64,000 nt of DNA. Origin: Phalacrocorax aristotelis. Taxonomy: Eukaryota; Chordata; Aves; Suliformes; Phalacrocoracidae. A model generated the notes under the pieces. The model worked only from the letters and a program-made list of their open reading frames with translations, was not told the DNA's origin and did no database searches. This document shows, in pieces, positions 12,651-23,597 of this stretch. The position numbers and the translations under genes are program-made. Position 1 is the stretch's first letter. Every line of letters begins with the position of its first letter. The stretch covers positions 13,888,582 through 13,952,581 of the forward strand of contig NC_134311.1 in the NCBI RefSeq assembly GCF_949628215.1, written 5' to 3'.

Positions 12651-14454
12651 TGTTGAAGTGTGCTTTACTTTCTTAATTTAGAGATCAAGAAAGCTGATGA
12701 CAGTTCAAGAAAAAAATATTCCTCAAAGCTGCTAAAGTACCATTTTTTGCAATTAAACCAAGCCACAGTGAAAAACAAACCAAAGAACGTTTTCGGGATC
12801 TAAGCCAACACAAACTTAGAGGAACTAAGTGGGTCTCTAACAAATTTGCAGCATCTAGGATGTTTTCTGCAGAAGTTCTTAGCTCTTATTTATATAGCTA
12901 AATGCATGTTTTTGTGTCATATCTAATTCCACAGTCTCTTGCTTAAAGGCAGTGATAATTTTCTTTTTTTCTGACACGGAAAAACTATGCTTGGCTATAT
13001 TAACTACACCTGAAGAAAACACCTTCTTTGCTCCTTCAAGTTAATCTGTAATTAGGAGATTACTTCCAAAGCAGTTTGTGCCCCGGTTCTCTGTTTTTTA
13101 GCATAATAAGTTTTGCTTTCGTATGTCAAAAAAGCAGTGGAGAAAAACCCACAACTGTTATATGTTAATGTAAACTAAGTAATCAAAGGATACATTCATA
13201 ATGCTATATCTTTAGAAAGGTAGCCTAAAGAACAAAAGGAAAGAAAACAACTTTTTAGGACAAAAGGTGTGATCCAACAGGAAGGGCTTTTTGTCAGGAA
13301 GCTTGCAGAGGGATGCCTGTCAAGAGCTGGCTTTTCCCTGACCCAGGAGGCCAGGATTCACAGAAATCAGCATGAGAAGAAACTGCTCCCCTTCCTTGGC
13401 AAACCCCTCACCCACAGGGAAACAGTCCCTGTAAATACACATAGGAGACCCTATTGTGCTCTGAAGTACAGCAGCAGAAATCTGGAGCCCCCAAGCTTTT
13501 AGAGCATTCAGGCCAAACATGCAGTTGGTGTTTAAGAGCAGGCTGGACCGTAGCACTGGTATGGCTGTGTGGGCACAGTTTTTCCTGGCTGCAGCCGAGA
13601 TGCTGCTTAAGAGAAAACCACACTTCTACTTCTCCTGCCCAGCTCGGATGGGCAGGAGGTGGCACTGGCCTTCCAGCCACTAGTACTTAGCTCAGGCTGT
13701 CCCTGAAACATGGAGTATTTACAAGCCTCCCGCCGCTGCCTGGCACGGTGGTTATGTGCTGTGCCTTGGTTCATACTCTGGCAGACCACAAGTCTGGGAA
13801 TGCACCTGGCCTAGCTGTCGCTCTGCATGCTCTCAGACCCTTGGTAAGTGCACAGGGCATGAAGTCCCTGTCCAAGAGGGACAGAGGCATCTGGGCAGTT
13901 ATAAGCAAATGCTTGGGAGACTTTGCAAGGTGGCTGCTGTTATGGTGAGTGCTGTGGCCTGGATGCATGTTTTGCAGCAAGGGGTGCAGGGCTTCCACCC
14001 ACCAAGGCAGCAGCAGGGGCATTTAGACACCTGGTGAAAAGGCACTGGGTTTCACTCTCCTGCTGCAGAGGAGCCTTAGCTTCCGGAAACATTGGATGCT
14101 GCTGCAGGTGGGAATCCGAAGCAGGTGGGGGTAAGGAAAGAGGATGTCTCTGGTCCTGTTCACTCTCTTTCCTTTGATCTCAAACGCCCATTTTGTCTTG
14201 CCCACCTGTAAGTCCTGGCTAGTGCTTTTGCAGTGATTTCTCCTAACAAGGTAGGCAGGGGTTAGGATGGAAACCATGTAATAACATAGGAAAACTATAA
14301 TAGAAATATGTATGCTTATGTCGATCAGCCCAACATAAAGTATAAAAACTGGATAACCAATAAAATGAAAGTCTAAGTGCACAATGGGTTTGGTCTGGCT
14401 TTAGCGCACATATTCCTACCTAGTGACTGGGGATGCTCATCTCCAGCCCCTACT
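12651..14454. other. Unassigned DNA between CR1 fragments
   Basis: The first part is AT-rich; from about 13270 it becomes GC-richer with overlapping frames on both strands (up to 119 codons), none with a recognisable domain. Around 14327-14366 a TATAAAAA and an AATAAA lie about 20 bases apart on the plus strand, but no paired LTR ends were found. Confidence 0.4.
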
Positions 14455-14700
14455 GTCTTGATGGCCTCCCACAAAATCCCTCCAGTTTGTCAATGACTTT
14501 CCTGAATGGAGGGCCCAAGGCAGACACAGTGCCCAAGTGAGGTCTGACACACGTTGAGCAGAGGGGGATAATCCCTCCTCTTAATCTCTGGACTGAGCCC
14601 TGTTCACACCACCCTGGGTGTTGCTGGCCCTTATTGCTGCCTGGACACAAGGCTGTTCCCTGCTCAGCTCACTGTCCACCAGGGCCCATGGCCCCATCCA
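14455..14700 (-). mobile_element. CR1 LINE fragment (C-terminal RT region)
   Basis: The minus-strand translation contains IIPLCSTCVRPHLGTVSALG followed by PPFRKVIDKLEG. This is the same region that reads PLCSALVRPHLQHC in the CR1 copy at 11.1-12.65 kb. It is heavily decayed and truncated at both ends; the boundaries are approximate. Confidence 0.7.
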
Positions 14701-17700
14701 TGGCATAGTCCCATCACAGCCATGTTGAGGCCTGCCAGGGAGAGGCAGAACAGTTACCCAGCATCTGGGTAACTGCTCACATTCGTGTTCCCCACCTCTC
14801 TCAGGCTCTATACTGTTACTTCTCCACACTGAAATTAGTAGTTGAAAGGAAGAGAACCACAGCACAGAGAGAAGCAAGCACCTGCCTTTATTTCACTGTT
14901 AACCTCACAATAGAGACTTGAGATTCATTCTTTTCTTCTTGTGAGAAGATAAATGTACACGTTTTTGCCTCAGTTTCGCATCAGGTCACTCTTTCATACA
15001 TGACACACTTCACTGCAGTCTTTGTGGGCCTGACATACCTGTCTTTTTTCCATTTCAATGACCATATCTGCCCCTGAGTCTGGGGGGAGTAAGAGCAGAG
15101 AGAGTGGTCTATCCAGAAATGCATCTGTTGGACACTCTGTATCTGCCTCTATTTTGTGGTCACTATGAACATTATGAACACAGTTCTAGAAAGCAAAAGC
15201 ATGTGCAGTGAAGTGACTTCTCAGAAGTAATAAAACCAGAAGCAAAAGCCACCTTAAACCTATACCAGTTTTTTTTCCTAGGCCCTGTTCTGATGCCCTG
15301 TTCTCTCTAATGTCTGCTGCACTGACTGGAAGTGCTTTGGAAAATGACATCTCAGTCAGCATATATTAGAAGTCAGAGTCCAGACCATCAGGCTTTAGCT
15401 CACCCTGAAGAATCAGCAGTTCTGGATAGAGCTAACTGTGATAACACAAGTGTGAAACAGGACACTGACAGCATTACCACTATCGGGTGTTACCAAAAAG
15501 CATTTTTCACATTGCATGTTTGTCCTGAGAGGACATGGCAAAACACAGAGTGTGGGATGAGCTGGGTTGAGTGAGCAATGTTCTGTTTCCAGCCCCACCA
15601 GAAATGCCCTTGACCTAAGAGCATCGTTCTCAGAGCCAGTGCTTAATGTGCATGTGGAGGGCAGATAGTTAACATTTTGTGAATCTTGTCACCAAACTTT
15701 TGGGAAGTTTTCCAGCAGGAAAACACTGCCATAGTATCTTGAGAACTCAGAAACTCTTTGGCTTTCCACAGATGCTGTAACACATTAAGGAAAATCATCA
15801 TCAGCTGCAGTCTGTGATGATCCTCTGTCCATCTCCACGCCCATGGAGCTGTCTACAGGCACTGGTGACTCTTCAACTGAGGGGTTTAGAAGGCAAGCAA
15901 CCTCCTTTCCAAATACTTCCATGCAATTGTTAATAAGGTGCTCCACCAGCACTTTCACTGGCTCACATACAAACACTGATTTCAATCCAAGGGGCAGTAA
16001 AAGCATCAAAGAGCCTTTCTGACTCCTGACCCTTTCTTATGTGCAGAAAGGTGCAGCTATGTTCCTGCTCTTATGAAAAGTTCCTCCACAAGCATTCAAG
16101 AGAGGAAACAGGTACCTCTCAATAGGAACGCTCTGATCATCCCAGATTGGTGTAGCTGGTCAGCAAATTCATCATATCCATCCTGCCTGTTGATGAATTT
16201 TCCCTGATGTGGTGTAGTAGAGACAGCAACTGCTTGAGGATGAGGAGATTAGCTCCAGGCAATTTGTCAGCCACCCTAAGGGAACATGAACATAGTGTAA
16301 CATCATTTCAGTGGCTGCTACTTCTTTAAAAGCATGTATTTAATTAAATTTGTAGAAATGACATGACTTCTAAAGAGAGGAAAGCATGTGCTTTTTCCAT
16401 GACTTAGCAGAACTACCATTCAAAAGTCACCAACAGCAGCTCAGTTGTGGGTTAACTGCCAGACCTGCACTAACATGCTAGCACTACTGACATCCATGTC
16501 TTTGAGGACATGGGCAACATTAATAAATCAGATATTGTCAAGAGAAATCACTGAAGGCTTTACTAAGGAAATTGTGTTGTAGAGCTTTCAAGGTACTCTA
16601 AGCCACCTTTCTACTCTTCAGGAATGAAGCATGGTGATGTTTGCCAGCTTCTGGTTTCACTCAAGTCAGCTTGAAGGAAAACTTCTTGTCCATGCCTGAT
16701 TAACAGCAGAGGTACTACTTTCACTAAGACACTGCAACTGCTGGCCACTTGTTATGAGAGTCATTTTGTGAAGCAATCTCAAGTGCCTTAAGGAAGTGTT
16801 CTGACTAAAGAAATGTTTTTCTGGGCCATTTCTTCCCTAAATCCCACTCCACAGCAGCAATAAACAACTGTCAAAACCAACAGAATTTTACAGGAAACTG
16901 TCAGTATGCAGGGAAGTCCCAGGCCTCTAACAGTCTCTCCATACCAGAGGCACTACTTGCAACGGTTACTCCTTCAGTTCTTCCAATCTCTCCTCATTGC
17001 TCAGCTTCTCCAAGGGTCACATCCAGTCCTTGTCACAGATCAGCCAACAAGAGTTTCAAGGGGATGTTTCAGAATAAGTCCTGCGATGCCAAGAGCTTCT
17101 GATAAGGCTTTAAATGCTCCCTCTGTATCACAGGGGACAACCTGGACTTGGAGGGGGCAGGCTGGTTGCAGTGACCTTCTCTAAGAGCTATGCATCAACA
17201 CTGACAGAGCAGGCAGCTGCCAGCGTATGGGACAAGAAAATTTGCACTAGCCTGTTATCAGGACTCCTTGCTCTTCTCTGCCCTCTGCTTTCCCCTAAAT
17301 CTCAGTGTGCCTTCCAGGCGAATACGCTCAGGAAGAACACAAAGTGAGTTTCCCATGGTCATGCCAGAAACTAGGGGCAGAACAAGAGGAACAGAAAAGA
17401 AGACAGAGAAGATAAACACCAAACTTGGAATTTTAAGTCTGAGAAACAGAGTTTGGCCACTCTGTGGCTTTAGTGTGGGCTCCCAGCTAGGTTAAAGCCG
17501 GTCACTTAAGCGGGACCTGCAGGATAGCGGGAGCCCTTGGAGCCTGAAATAAAAAGAATTCACCTTCGCAATCACTGCCAGCGGGTGCATAGTTTTGCTT
17601 TCCCGTTCAACATCCCCTCTTGTGTCTAGGGCCTCCTTCAGCTCCCAGTGTGCTTTCTTGCTAGCAGCTGGTACAAATATCCCCTCAGCTGATGCCCCTT

Positions 17701-18882
17701 TCACATACTATACATCCAGGAGTTCCTGTGGGAAACATGGGCCAAGGTGGGAGAACTTTGATGAAGACAGACCCTGTGGCATGTAAACCTCTCTAAGAGA
17801 GAGAAGCAAGTTTGGACAAGAAGGCGCACCCTGCTTTCACTGGGATGTGATCTAGGTGTTGCTCCAGGGAGATCATGTTGGGAGAAGCCTCATCTTTTGC
17901 CAGCACAGAAGCAATTTTGTGCTGGTGAACTCCCTTCACTGCTATGAAGACAGTTCTGCTTCCTTCCTAGAGGTCAAGCCCTCTTGCCCAAATCTTTCCC
18001 CGTCCCTTCCCACTCTACCAAGCCAGGATGTCCCCCCGCAGAGACTGCTTAGAAGGACAAAAAAGCCTGTCTTTTGAAGAAAATTCCCCTGCGGGGAACT
18101 GTCCAAGAACCTTCTTAGCTCAAACACAGTGTTTAGGTACAGTCAGTGCTGGCTCATTGCTGAGGTCTTTTTTTCTGGAAACACAGAAATCCCTGGAGGT
18201 TTCTGATGCTGAGAAGAGCCCTTTGAAGGATTTCTGTGAGACCACAAAGATTCGTCCAAAATACCAGATTTATTTCTCTTATTCACACCTCTGGGTTTTC
18301 TTCCCTGGAGGTGTCTTCCAATAGAAGTGGTCTGGGCCAGACCAACCCCTAGACGTGGCTCCTGCCATGCTCAGGCTGCGACCTAACCTGCATGCTATGG
18401 CTGTCAGAAGATTGTGCTGGGAGGAAAACATGCAAATCAAGCATTTCCTGAGGTCTGTGGTATCTTTCCTAGGAATTCTGCCTCTCAGGAGAAGCCCAAG
18501 GGATGGGTATGCCATCACCAGGCTTGCTTGCCTGTATCAGCTGGGACAATGTGCTATCTTCTCCACAGCCACCAGAGGCTGCCGTTCTGCAGCCAGATCC
18601 CACCTGCGCTGGCACATCTACAGCAGCAGAGGTCCGTCACAGAGCAAGGGGACAGGGTAGCACCTTCCCGCTCTTTGTGGTTTCATCTGTTGCAAATTAA
18701 AACAAGAACCACTTTTAAAAAAAAAGACAAGTGAGTCCTTTTCTACCCTCCCCTGTGCGCCATGCAGTCCTAAGCAGTGCAGCTTAAAAAGCAGGGAGCA
18801 GGGAGTTGAAACTGCAGCTCAGACCCAATGGAGTCTGTGGCTCCTGAAAGGCACTATGCCATGACAGATGGTCCCAGATCTC
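14701..18882. other. Intergenic DNA left of the provirus, nothing recognised
   Basis: About 4.2 kb of moderate GC content with many short overlapping frames on both strands (longest about 106 codons). I saw no conserved domain, exon series, RNA gene or identifiable repeat. Confidence 0.4.
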
Positions 18883-18886
18883 ACCC

Positions 18887-19515
18887 TGTTATCCCGAAAA
18901 GCAGCGTTGTTCTCCCGGTGTGCAAAACACCAAACTACACACAGAGCAAAGGTATTTTATTCAAGCAATTTCTGTGAAAAGATTGGTGCTAGGTGGTAGC
19001 CCACAAAGCTAGCACACTGCACTGAGAAACTAAAAGGCATTTGTATAGTTAAATGTGTCGGTCACAGCTATTATTCACACACCTCAGCTAATAATTGGTT
19101 AATTTCTTTCTCCCTTCAATGTAAAGGTACAGCTCACTTTTTAACTTACTATGCATGCTCAGGGAAGAAGGGACTCACTAGAGGGGGGGCAGTTCCTGGC
19201 CTATGGGCCTGATTTTTAGTGTTATAATGAGGATAGTGCCCCTAATGTGCACTTTGTTTTAGTACTTATCTGTATCCCAATGACTTGTTCTCCTTGACTA
19301 TACGCTTTATCACCCCGTTCGCAGCAGCTTCTGAGACGGGATGTTTGCTTTGATCAGTCTCTCAGCTCTCCTCAAGGATATAGTCGTAATACAAGTGCTT
19401 CTCTATCTCTCCGTCTCTGTCTCTGGCCCTCAACTTCTGTTTTGCCAGGCTCACATAGTTCATTGTTATGTCTTTAGTGGACAGTTCCAGAAATTCCATT
19501 TTCTAAGGGGTATCA
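18887..19515 (-). repeat. 3' LTR of the ERV1 provirus
   Basis: 629 bp, minus strand. Sense start is TGATACCCCTTAGAAAATGG and sense end is CTTTTCGGGATAACA. An AATAAA (sense) lies within TTGAATAAAATACC near 18955-18961, a likely poly(A) signal at the R/U5 side. Compared with the other LTR, the part from about 19169 to 19515 is nearly identical (4 differences by eye in about 347 bp). The part from 18887 to about 19160 differs at roughly a tenth of positions and has a 21-bp insertion/deletion near 19058-19085. Confidence 0.93.
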
Positions 19516-19529
19516 GTTTTCCCCCCTTT
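19516..19529 (-). other. Polypurine tract of the provirus
   Basis: On the sense strand AAAGGGGGGAAAAC directly precedes the LTR start TGATACC. This is the expected position and composition of the plus-strand primer site, and it fixes both the orientation and the LTR edge. Confidence 0.9.
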
Positions 19530-20467
19530 GAGACTGTGAGAACATTTTTTTTCGTGAATCTCATAAGCCTCATTCCTTTTCGGAAGTAGTATATAATTTC
19601 TTACTGTCATACTCATAATACATCCAACTAATATACAATCATAATTTTAACAAGTTTTGCATCCATCCAGTAAGGGAGAATCCACGTTTATGTAATATTT
19701 TGTTTAACTCTTCAATTTTTCTTGAAGCCCTCAGGTTATGGCTTGACTTGCCACTTGTTTATCCAGCCCAGTTAATCATCTAGGTTTCCAGTAATGACTG
19801 GGACATGAACACAGTGATCCTTATCACTTAAATTAGTATATGCAAAAACTGCACGACCATGTAATAACCTCCGAATGAAATTACTTTACCCACTGTTATT
19901 GAATTATTAGTTATTATATTTTCAAAGGTTAGATTTAAATCTCGAGCTAAGATTCCCCCATCTGGGGTTTGTAATAAATTTTAGTAGTGCAGTTAAACTG
20001 CTGCTATTGTGGATTTTCCCGAATGACTGGATAAATTGTAAGATTACATTTCCTTTACAGACCACTACTAAATATATAACTATCATCTTGGCATAATTAG
20101 ATTAACAATATTTTCTGAGTTCTATAATTATCCCTATGGAAAATAGGCACTTAATCTCTATGTCGACAAGTCCTGTTTCTTAAGCACAGTTCATCAAGGG
20201 TCTCTGATCAAGACTTCCAAGTTCATATACAGACTGTGTCTCCTGGCTGGAATGAGTGGACTGGTGTGTCCAAGGGAAGTTAATTCCTTTGGTACCTGTA
20301 TAGTGAAGACAAAATCTTCAAATATTCCTTGATGGCTGTCCTTTATATGCATTTGGTCTCCCTTCTTCTTTAAGAGGTTTGTGGGATATGCCCCTTCTCA
20401 AAGGGGCTTACTCCCTCCTTAACCTTAGGGGCTATTTGAATTTGCAAAAGAACTAAAGGTAAGGCTT
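19530..20467 (-). pseudogene. Remnant between integrase and 3' LTR (env position)
   Basis: About 940 bp in the place where env would be, roughly half the length of a gammaretroviral env. The sense translation is full of stops. One stretch around 19640-19740 reads ASRKIEELNKILHKRGFSLTG before a stop, which could be a decayed transmembrane-subunit segment, but the match is weak. The stretch may be a truncated env or unrelated sequence. Confidence 0.35.
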
Positions 20468-20790
20468 CTATCCAGTTAAGGTGTGCTTCCTGGCAAAGTT
20501 TAGAGACTTGCCTCTTGAGGGCTTTTCTACTTTTCCACTAGACTGAGGCCTCCAGGGGGTGTGTAATTCACACTTAATCTGTAAAAACTTGGAAATTCCC
20601 TGCACTCCTTCTGAAATAAAATGAGGCCCAATGTTAGAGGATATTTCCTCTGGAATACCAAATCTAGGAATCATTTCTTTCAATAAAATCCTAATCACTT
20701 CTCTGTCTTTGTTGATGCAACAAGAGAAAGCCTCTGGCCAACCAGGGGAAGTGTCTACTAATACCAGTGAATATTTTTACTGATTCCATT
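20468..20790 (-). pseudogene. Retroviral integrase fragment
   Basis: The sense-strand pieces contain the first catalytic region (LVLVDTSPGWPEAF, about 20735-20785) and, in the frame at 20468-20698, IPRFGIPEEISSNIGPHFIS followed by HTPWRPQSSGKVEKPS. These are hallmarks of gammaretrovirus-type integrase cores. The first catalytic Asp survives, but the second position, normally Asp in the SDNG-type motif, reads Asn-Ile (SSNIGP). The C-terminal domain is missing. The protein is non-functional. Confidence 0.88.
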
Positions 20791-20827
20791 TAGGTAATTC
20801 TGCAACCTCCTTTGGTTGAAGAACTGC

Positions 20828-21350
20828 TTACAGAAGTCTCACAACTTCTGTTCTATATTTTAATGGAGCCCCTTGTGAGTTTAATAATCCTCTTTCTTTC
20901 CAAATTGCCCTGTGTGTAGGTACTACCCCAAATGCATATTTGGGATCAGTATATATACTAACTCCTTTCTCATGACTCAGTGCTAAGGCTCGAGTCAGTG
21001 CCATCAATTCCATACTTTGAGCAGATGTGTTACCAGACAGTGCTCTGGTTTCCAATGCTTGGATATTTGTTACAAACACGTATCTAGCTCTGCGTCTTCC
21101 TTCTAATAGGTAGGTGCTGTCATCAGTAAAAAGCTCCACTTCTGCATCAGGCAGAAGCTTGTCCCATAAATCTAATTTGTTGTAATACACTTGTTTAAAG
21201 GTGGTTAGACAATCATGCTTTAATTCATCAGACTCAGAAACTTGGAGTAAAGTGGTAGGATTTAAGGTGGAGGTTAGGGAAAGTGTGACATCATTTTGTT
21301 CTTGTAGTACAGCCTAATATCTCTCTAGTCTATTTGGGGAAATCCAGTGG
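20828..21350 (-). pseudogene. RT connection and RNase H fragment
   Basis: The open frame at 20828-21190 contains ELFTDDSTYLLEGRRRARYV, SAQSMELMALTRALALS, and IYTDPKYAFGVVPTHRAIWK. This is RNase H order, with acidic residues at TDDS, E in the MELMAL helix, and TDPKYAF. Upstream, a continuing frame from about 21350 reads through a stop into LNPTTLLQVSESDELKHDCL, the RT connection domain. The RT palm and fingers that should precede it are absent, so an internal deletion is inferred. Confidence 0.85.
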
Positions 21351-21594
21351 TGCCCCTTGTTTTCAAGGAGAGACGATACAGCATAAGGTACAAACAAAGT
21401 AATCAGTTGACACAGTGGCAGTTTTCAAGATTCCTCAATTTAGGCTACAGCCACCACCTCTGCCCTCAAGCAGGAGGGCCAGCCTTTACTAACCTCATCT
21501 AATCATTTGGAAACATTCCAGCTCCCCAGCTTTTGTGTCAGCACTCCCCACGCCACTTGTTTTCTTTCATGTATGTATAATTGAAAGGGTTTTC

Positions 21595-21789
21595 TCAAAT
21601 GCAGGAGTCCCAAGGCAGGGCTTCCATTAATTTTGTCTTACATTCTAACTGACATTCCATTAATTGTGCATGCTCTGAAAAAAAAATTATCACCAGTTCT
21701 AATCCCTTCCAGGCTTCCAGTTTAATAGGGTATTGTTTCTTTCTTACTAGCCTGGGTTCTTGTTTTAGTTCCATCTTTTTCAGAGTCAC
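21595..21789 (-). pseudogene. Reverse-transcriptase N-terminal fragment
   Basis: The sense frame contains VRKKQYPIKLEAWKGLELVI followed by [20 protein letters not shown]. This corresponds to the start of gammaretroviral RT, where the QYP-type motif precedes the fingers. It stops before any palm sequence, and only about 250 bp separates it from the connection domain, so most of RT is deleted. Confidence 0.8.
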
Positions 21790-21798
21790 ATTCTTGGC

Positions 21799-22397
21799 TC
21801 ATTCCGGCATTCCTGATGACCACACCATGGGTATGGTTGCATCTAATACCTTGTCTGGAATATTTCCTTCTGCAGGATCCTTCTCAGTTAGCAGGCATAT
21901 CTGTGCTTTCCATGCATTCTGTGGAGGAATATGTAACCAGACAAAATCTTCGGAGGTTAATTGTGCATTTAATTTACAGAGTAAATCCTGTCCAAGTAAT
22001 GGTAAGGGACATTCTGGTATATACAGAAATTCATGTGTTAATTTAGGATCCCCAGTTGTGAGCTCCATAGTCTGTAAAAACAGCCTAAAGGTTATTTTTT
22101 GCTGTAGCACAAACAACGCTTACTTTAGTCTTACTTAAAGATCCCTTGCAGCTATTTATCACAGAACGGGTGGCCCCATTCTGTCAAAAGATCAATTGTC
22201 AAAATTGTCAAAAATAAATCAATCAAAAAATCAATTGTTTTATTCCCCAGCTTAATTGGAACAAGAGGATCGGCTGGGGAAGCTTTAATAGATTCTTCCA
22301 GTCCCCTTCGGTCTAACCCAGTCTCTGCCATTACCCCAACAGCTTCCTCGGCTTCTTTCTCCTGGTCATTAAAAAGATGTGACCTTCCTGTTTGCAA
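21799..22397 (-). pseudogene. Retroviral nucleocapsid end and protease remnant
   Basis: Sense pieces in different frames. Near 22385-22415 there is a half zinc knuckle (LLNCKQEGHIF). Next comes a protease N-terminal region at 22152-22300 (VPIKLGNKTIDFLID), in which the D-S/T-G catalytic triplet is replaced by unrelated residues. Then the C-terminal protease region at 21799-22116 contains EFLYIPECPLPLLGQDLLCK. The frame breaks between pieces and the catalytic motif is lost. Confidence 0.78.
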
Positions 22398-22453
22398 TTT
22401 AATAAGTCAGAAGTAGTAACTGGTTTATGTACACACACTGGTCTTCCTTCAGG

Positions 22454-23010
22454 TCACATGGCCTGCCTAAAAGTAGCCTGGATTCTGGGCCTCTGTCCCC
22501 TCATCCTACTGGCCATAGGACTAGTAATCTCATCTCCCTCCTCACTGAAGGCACTTGATCCTAATTGCTTTGGAGGGGCTACCAATAGCCAAGCTTCTTC
22601 TTCCATATCCTCTGACTTGCTTGTTTTCTTACAGTTAGTACAGCACAAACTCTCTTCCTTTTTTCCTTTTTTCTCAGTTAAAGAATATATTTTATTCTGG
22701 TATTTCAAATCCACCAAACCACTTCCTTTCTATTATCCCAGTCGCCTTTTAACATAAAGAACAAGTCAACGTATAGCATTTTGCCCCGTTTTTCATTTTT
22801 CTGACAAAACAACATTAATTGCAGTATAGAATTATATTTCAAAGACCCATTTTCAGGCCATTTCTCAGCCTCTTCTAATTGATATAGTGGCCACAATTGA
22901 TTGAAATGCCATTTTAATTTATCCTTAGTCAGGGGGTCCCCTCCAAATTTACTCCAATTCTTTAGGATGCATCCTAAGGGAGAGCAAGGAGGAGTGCTCG
23001 TGGAAGCCAT
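22454..23010 (-). pseudogene. Retroviral gag remnant (matrix and following region)
   Basis: The sense frame from an ATG at 23010 contains SPLGCILKNWSKFGGDPLTK, EKWPENGSLKYNSILQLMLF and a MLYVDLFFMLKG segment. This is the N-terminal matrix domain of a gammaretrovirus-type Gag. The adjoining frame at 22454-22717 carries CCTNCKKTSKSEDMEEEAWL and a proline-poor linker. The roughly 250-residue capsid expected before the nucleocapsid is missing, because the zinc-knuckle remnant follows almost at once. The start residue is not the usual Met-Gly, so a myristoylation signal is not evident. Confidence 0.85.
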
Positions 23011-23040
23011 TTAAGTACCGAAAACCAAACCAATGTTTCA

Positions 23041-23300
23041 TATACAACAAATTCCAAAATTCCCCATGCAAAATGAGGGATCTTCTCCCTACATTAGGAA
23101 TTCCAGATACAAATTCCAAAATTCCCCGTGCAAAACAAGGGATCTTTTCCCTACATTAGGAATTAGATATACAAAATGAGGCATCTTCTCCCTATATTAG
23201 GAATGAGACATACAAAACAAGGGATTTTCTCCCTGAGTTACAAACTGCCCATGCAAACAAGAGATTTTCTCCTCACGTTAGGAATTCCAAATGCAAATAC
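23041..23300 (-). repeat. Tandem repeat in the proviral leader
   Basis: Five imperfect copies of a unit with core GGGATCTTCTCCCTACATTA (plus-strand text) occur near 23077, 23139, 23180, 23221 and 23260. Four spacings are about 41 bp, and the first is about 62 bp because of an extra duplicated ATTCCAAAATTCCCC block. The array lies between the PBS and the gag start, in the untranslated leader. Confidence 0.85.
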
Positions 23301-23575
23301 AATGTGTAGAAACAAAACAACACTGCAATGCATCTTACGCGGAGCAAATACCAAAACAATTCCAGCTGCTTCCTTAAGATCTCGCTCTTAGCCACTTTTC
23401 CCCTTAAAACACCTCCTTTGAATAGTGTTGCACCTGTGTGTCGCTCACTGCTGGACTGCAGGAGAGAAGAGTTGATGGAGTCCCCCGATCAACAGGTCGG
23501 TGCATGCTGGAGTCCATTTGGTCTGCTTCTCCTCATCGGGTACGGTGAGACGATCCAGGCAAAGCTGTCAGTGCA

Positions 23576-23593
23576 GTCCCACCAGAGTCACCA
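23576..23593 (-). promoter_or_regulatory. Primer-binding-site-like sequence
   Basis: On the sense strand, four bases after the end of the 5' LTR, the text is TGGTGACTCTGGTGGGAC. It starts with the TGG expected opposite a tRNA CCA end and has the usual 18-base length. The first nine bases would pair with a tRNA ending GAGTCACCA, but I cannot assign the tRNA from the full 18 bases. Confidence 0.6.
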
Positions 23594-23597
23594 GAAT

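Noticed and set aside
14180-14400. Possible LTR, from nearby TATAAAAA and AATAAA on the plus strand
   Set aside because: Only 20 bases separate the two signals, and neither paired TG...CA ends nor a target duplication could be found.
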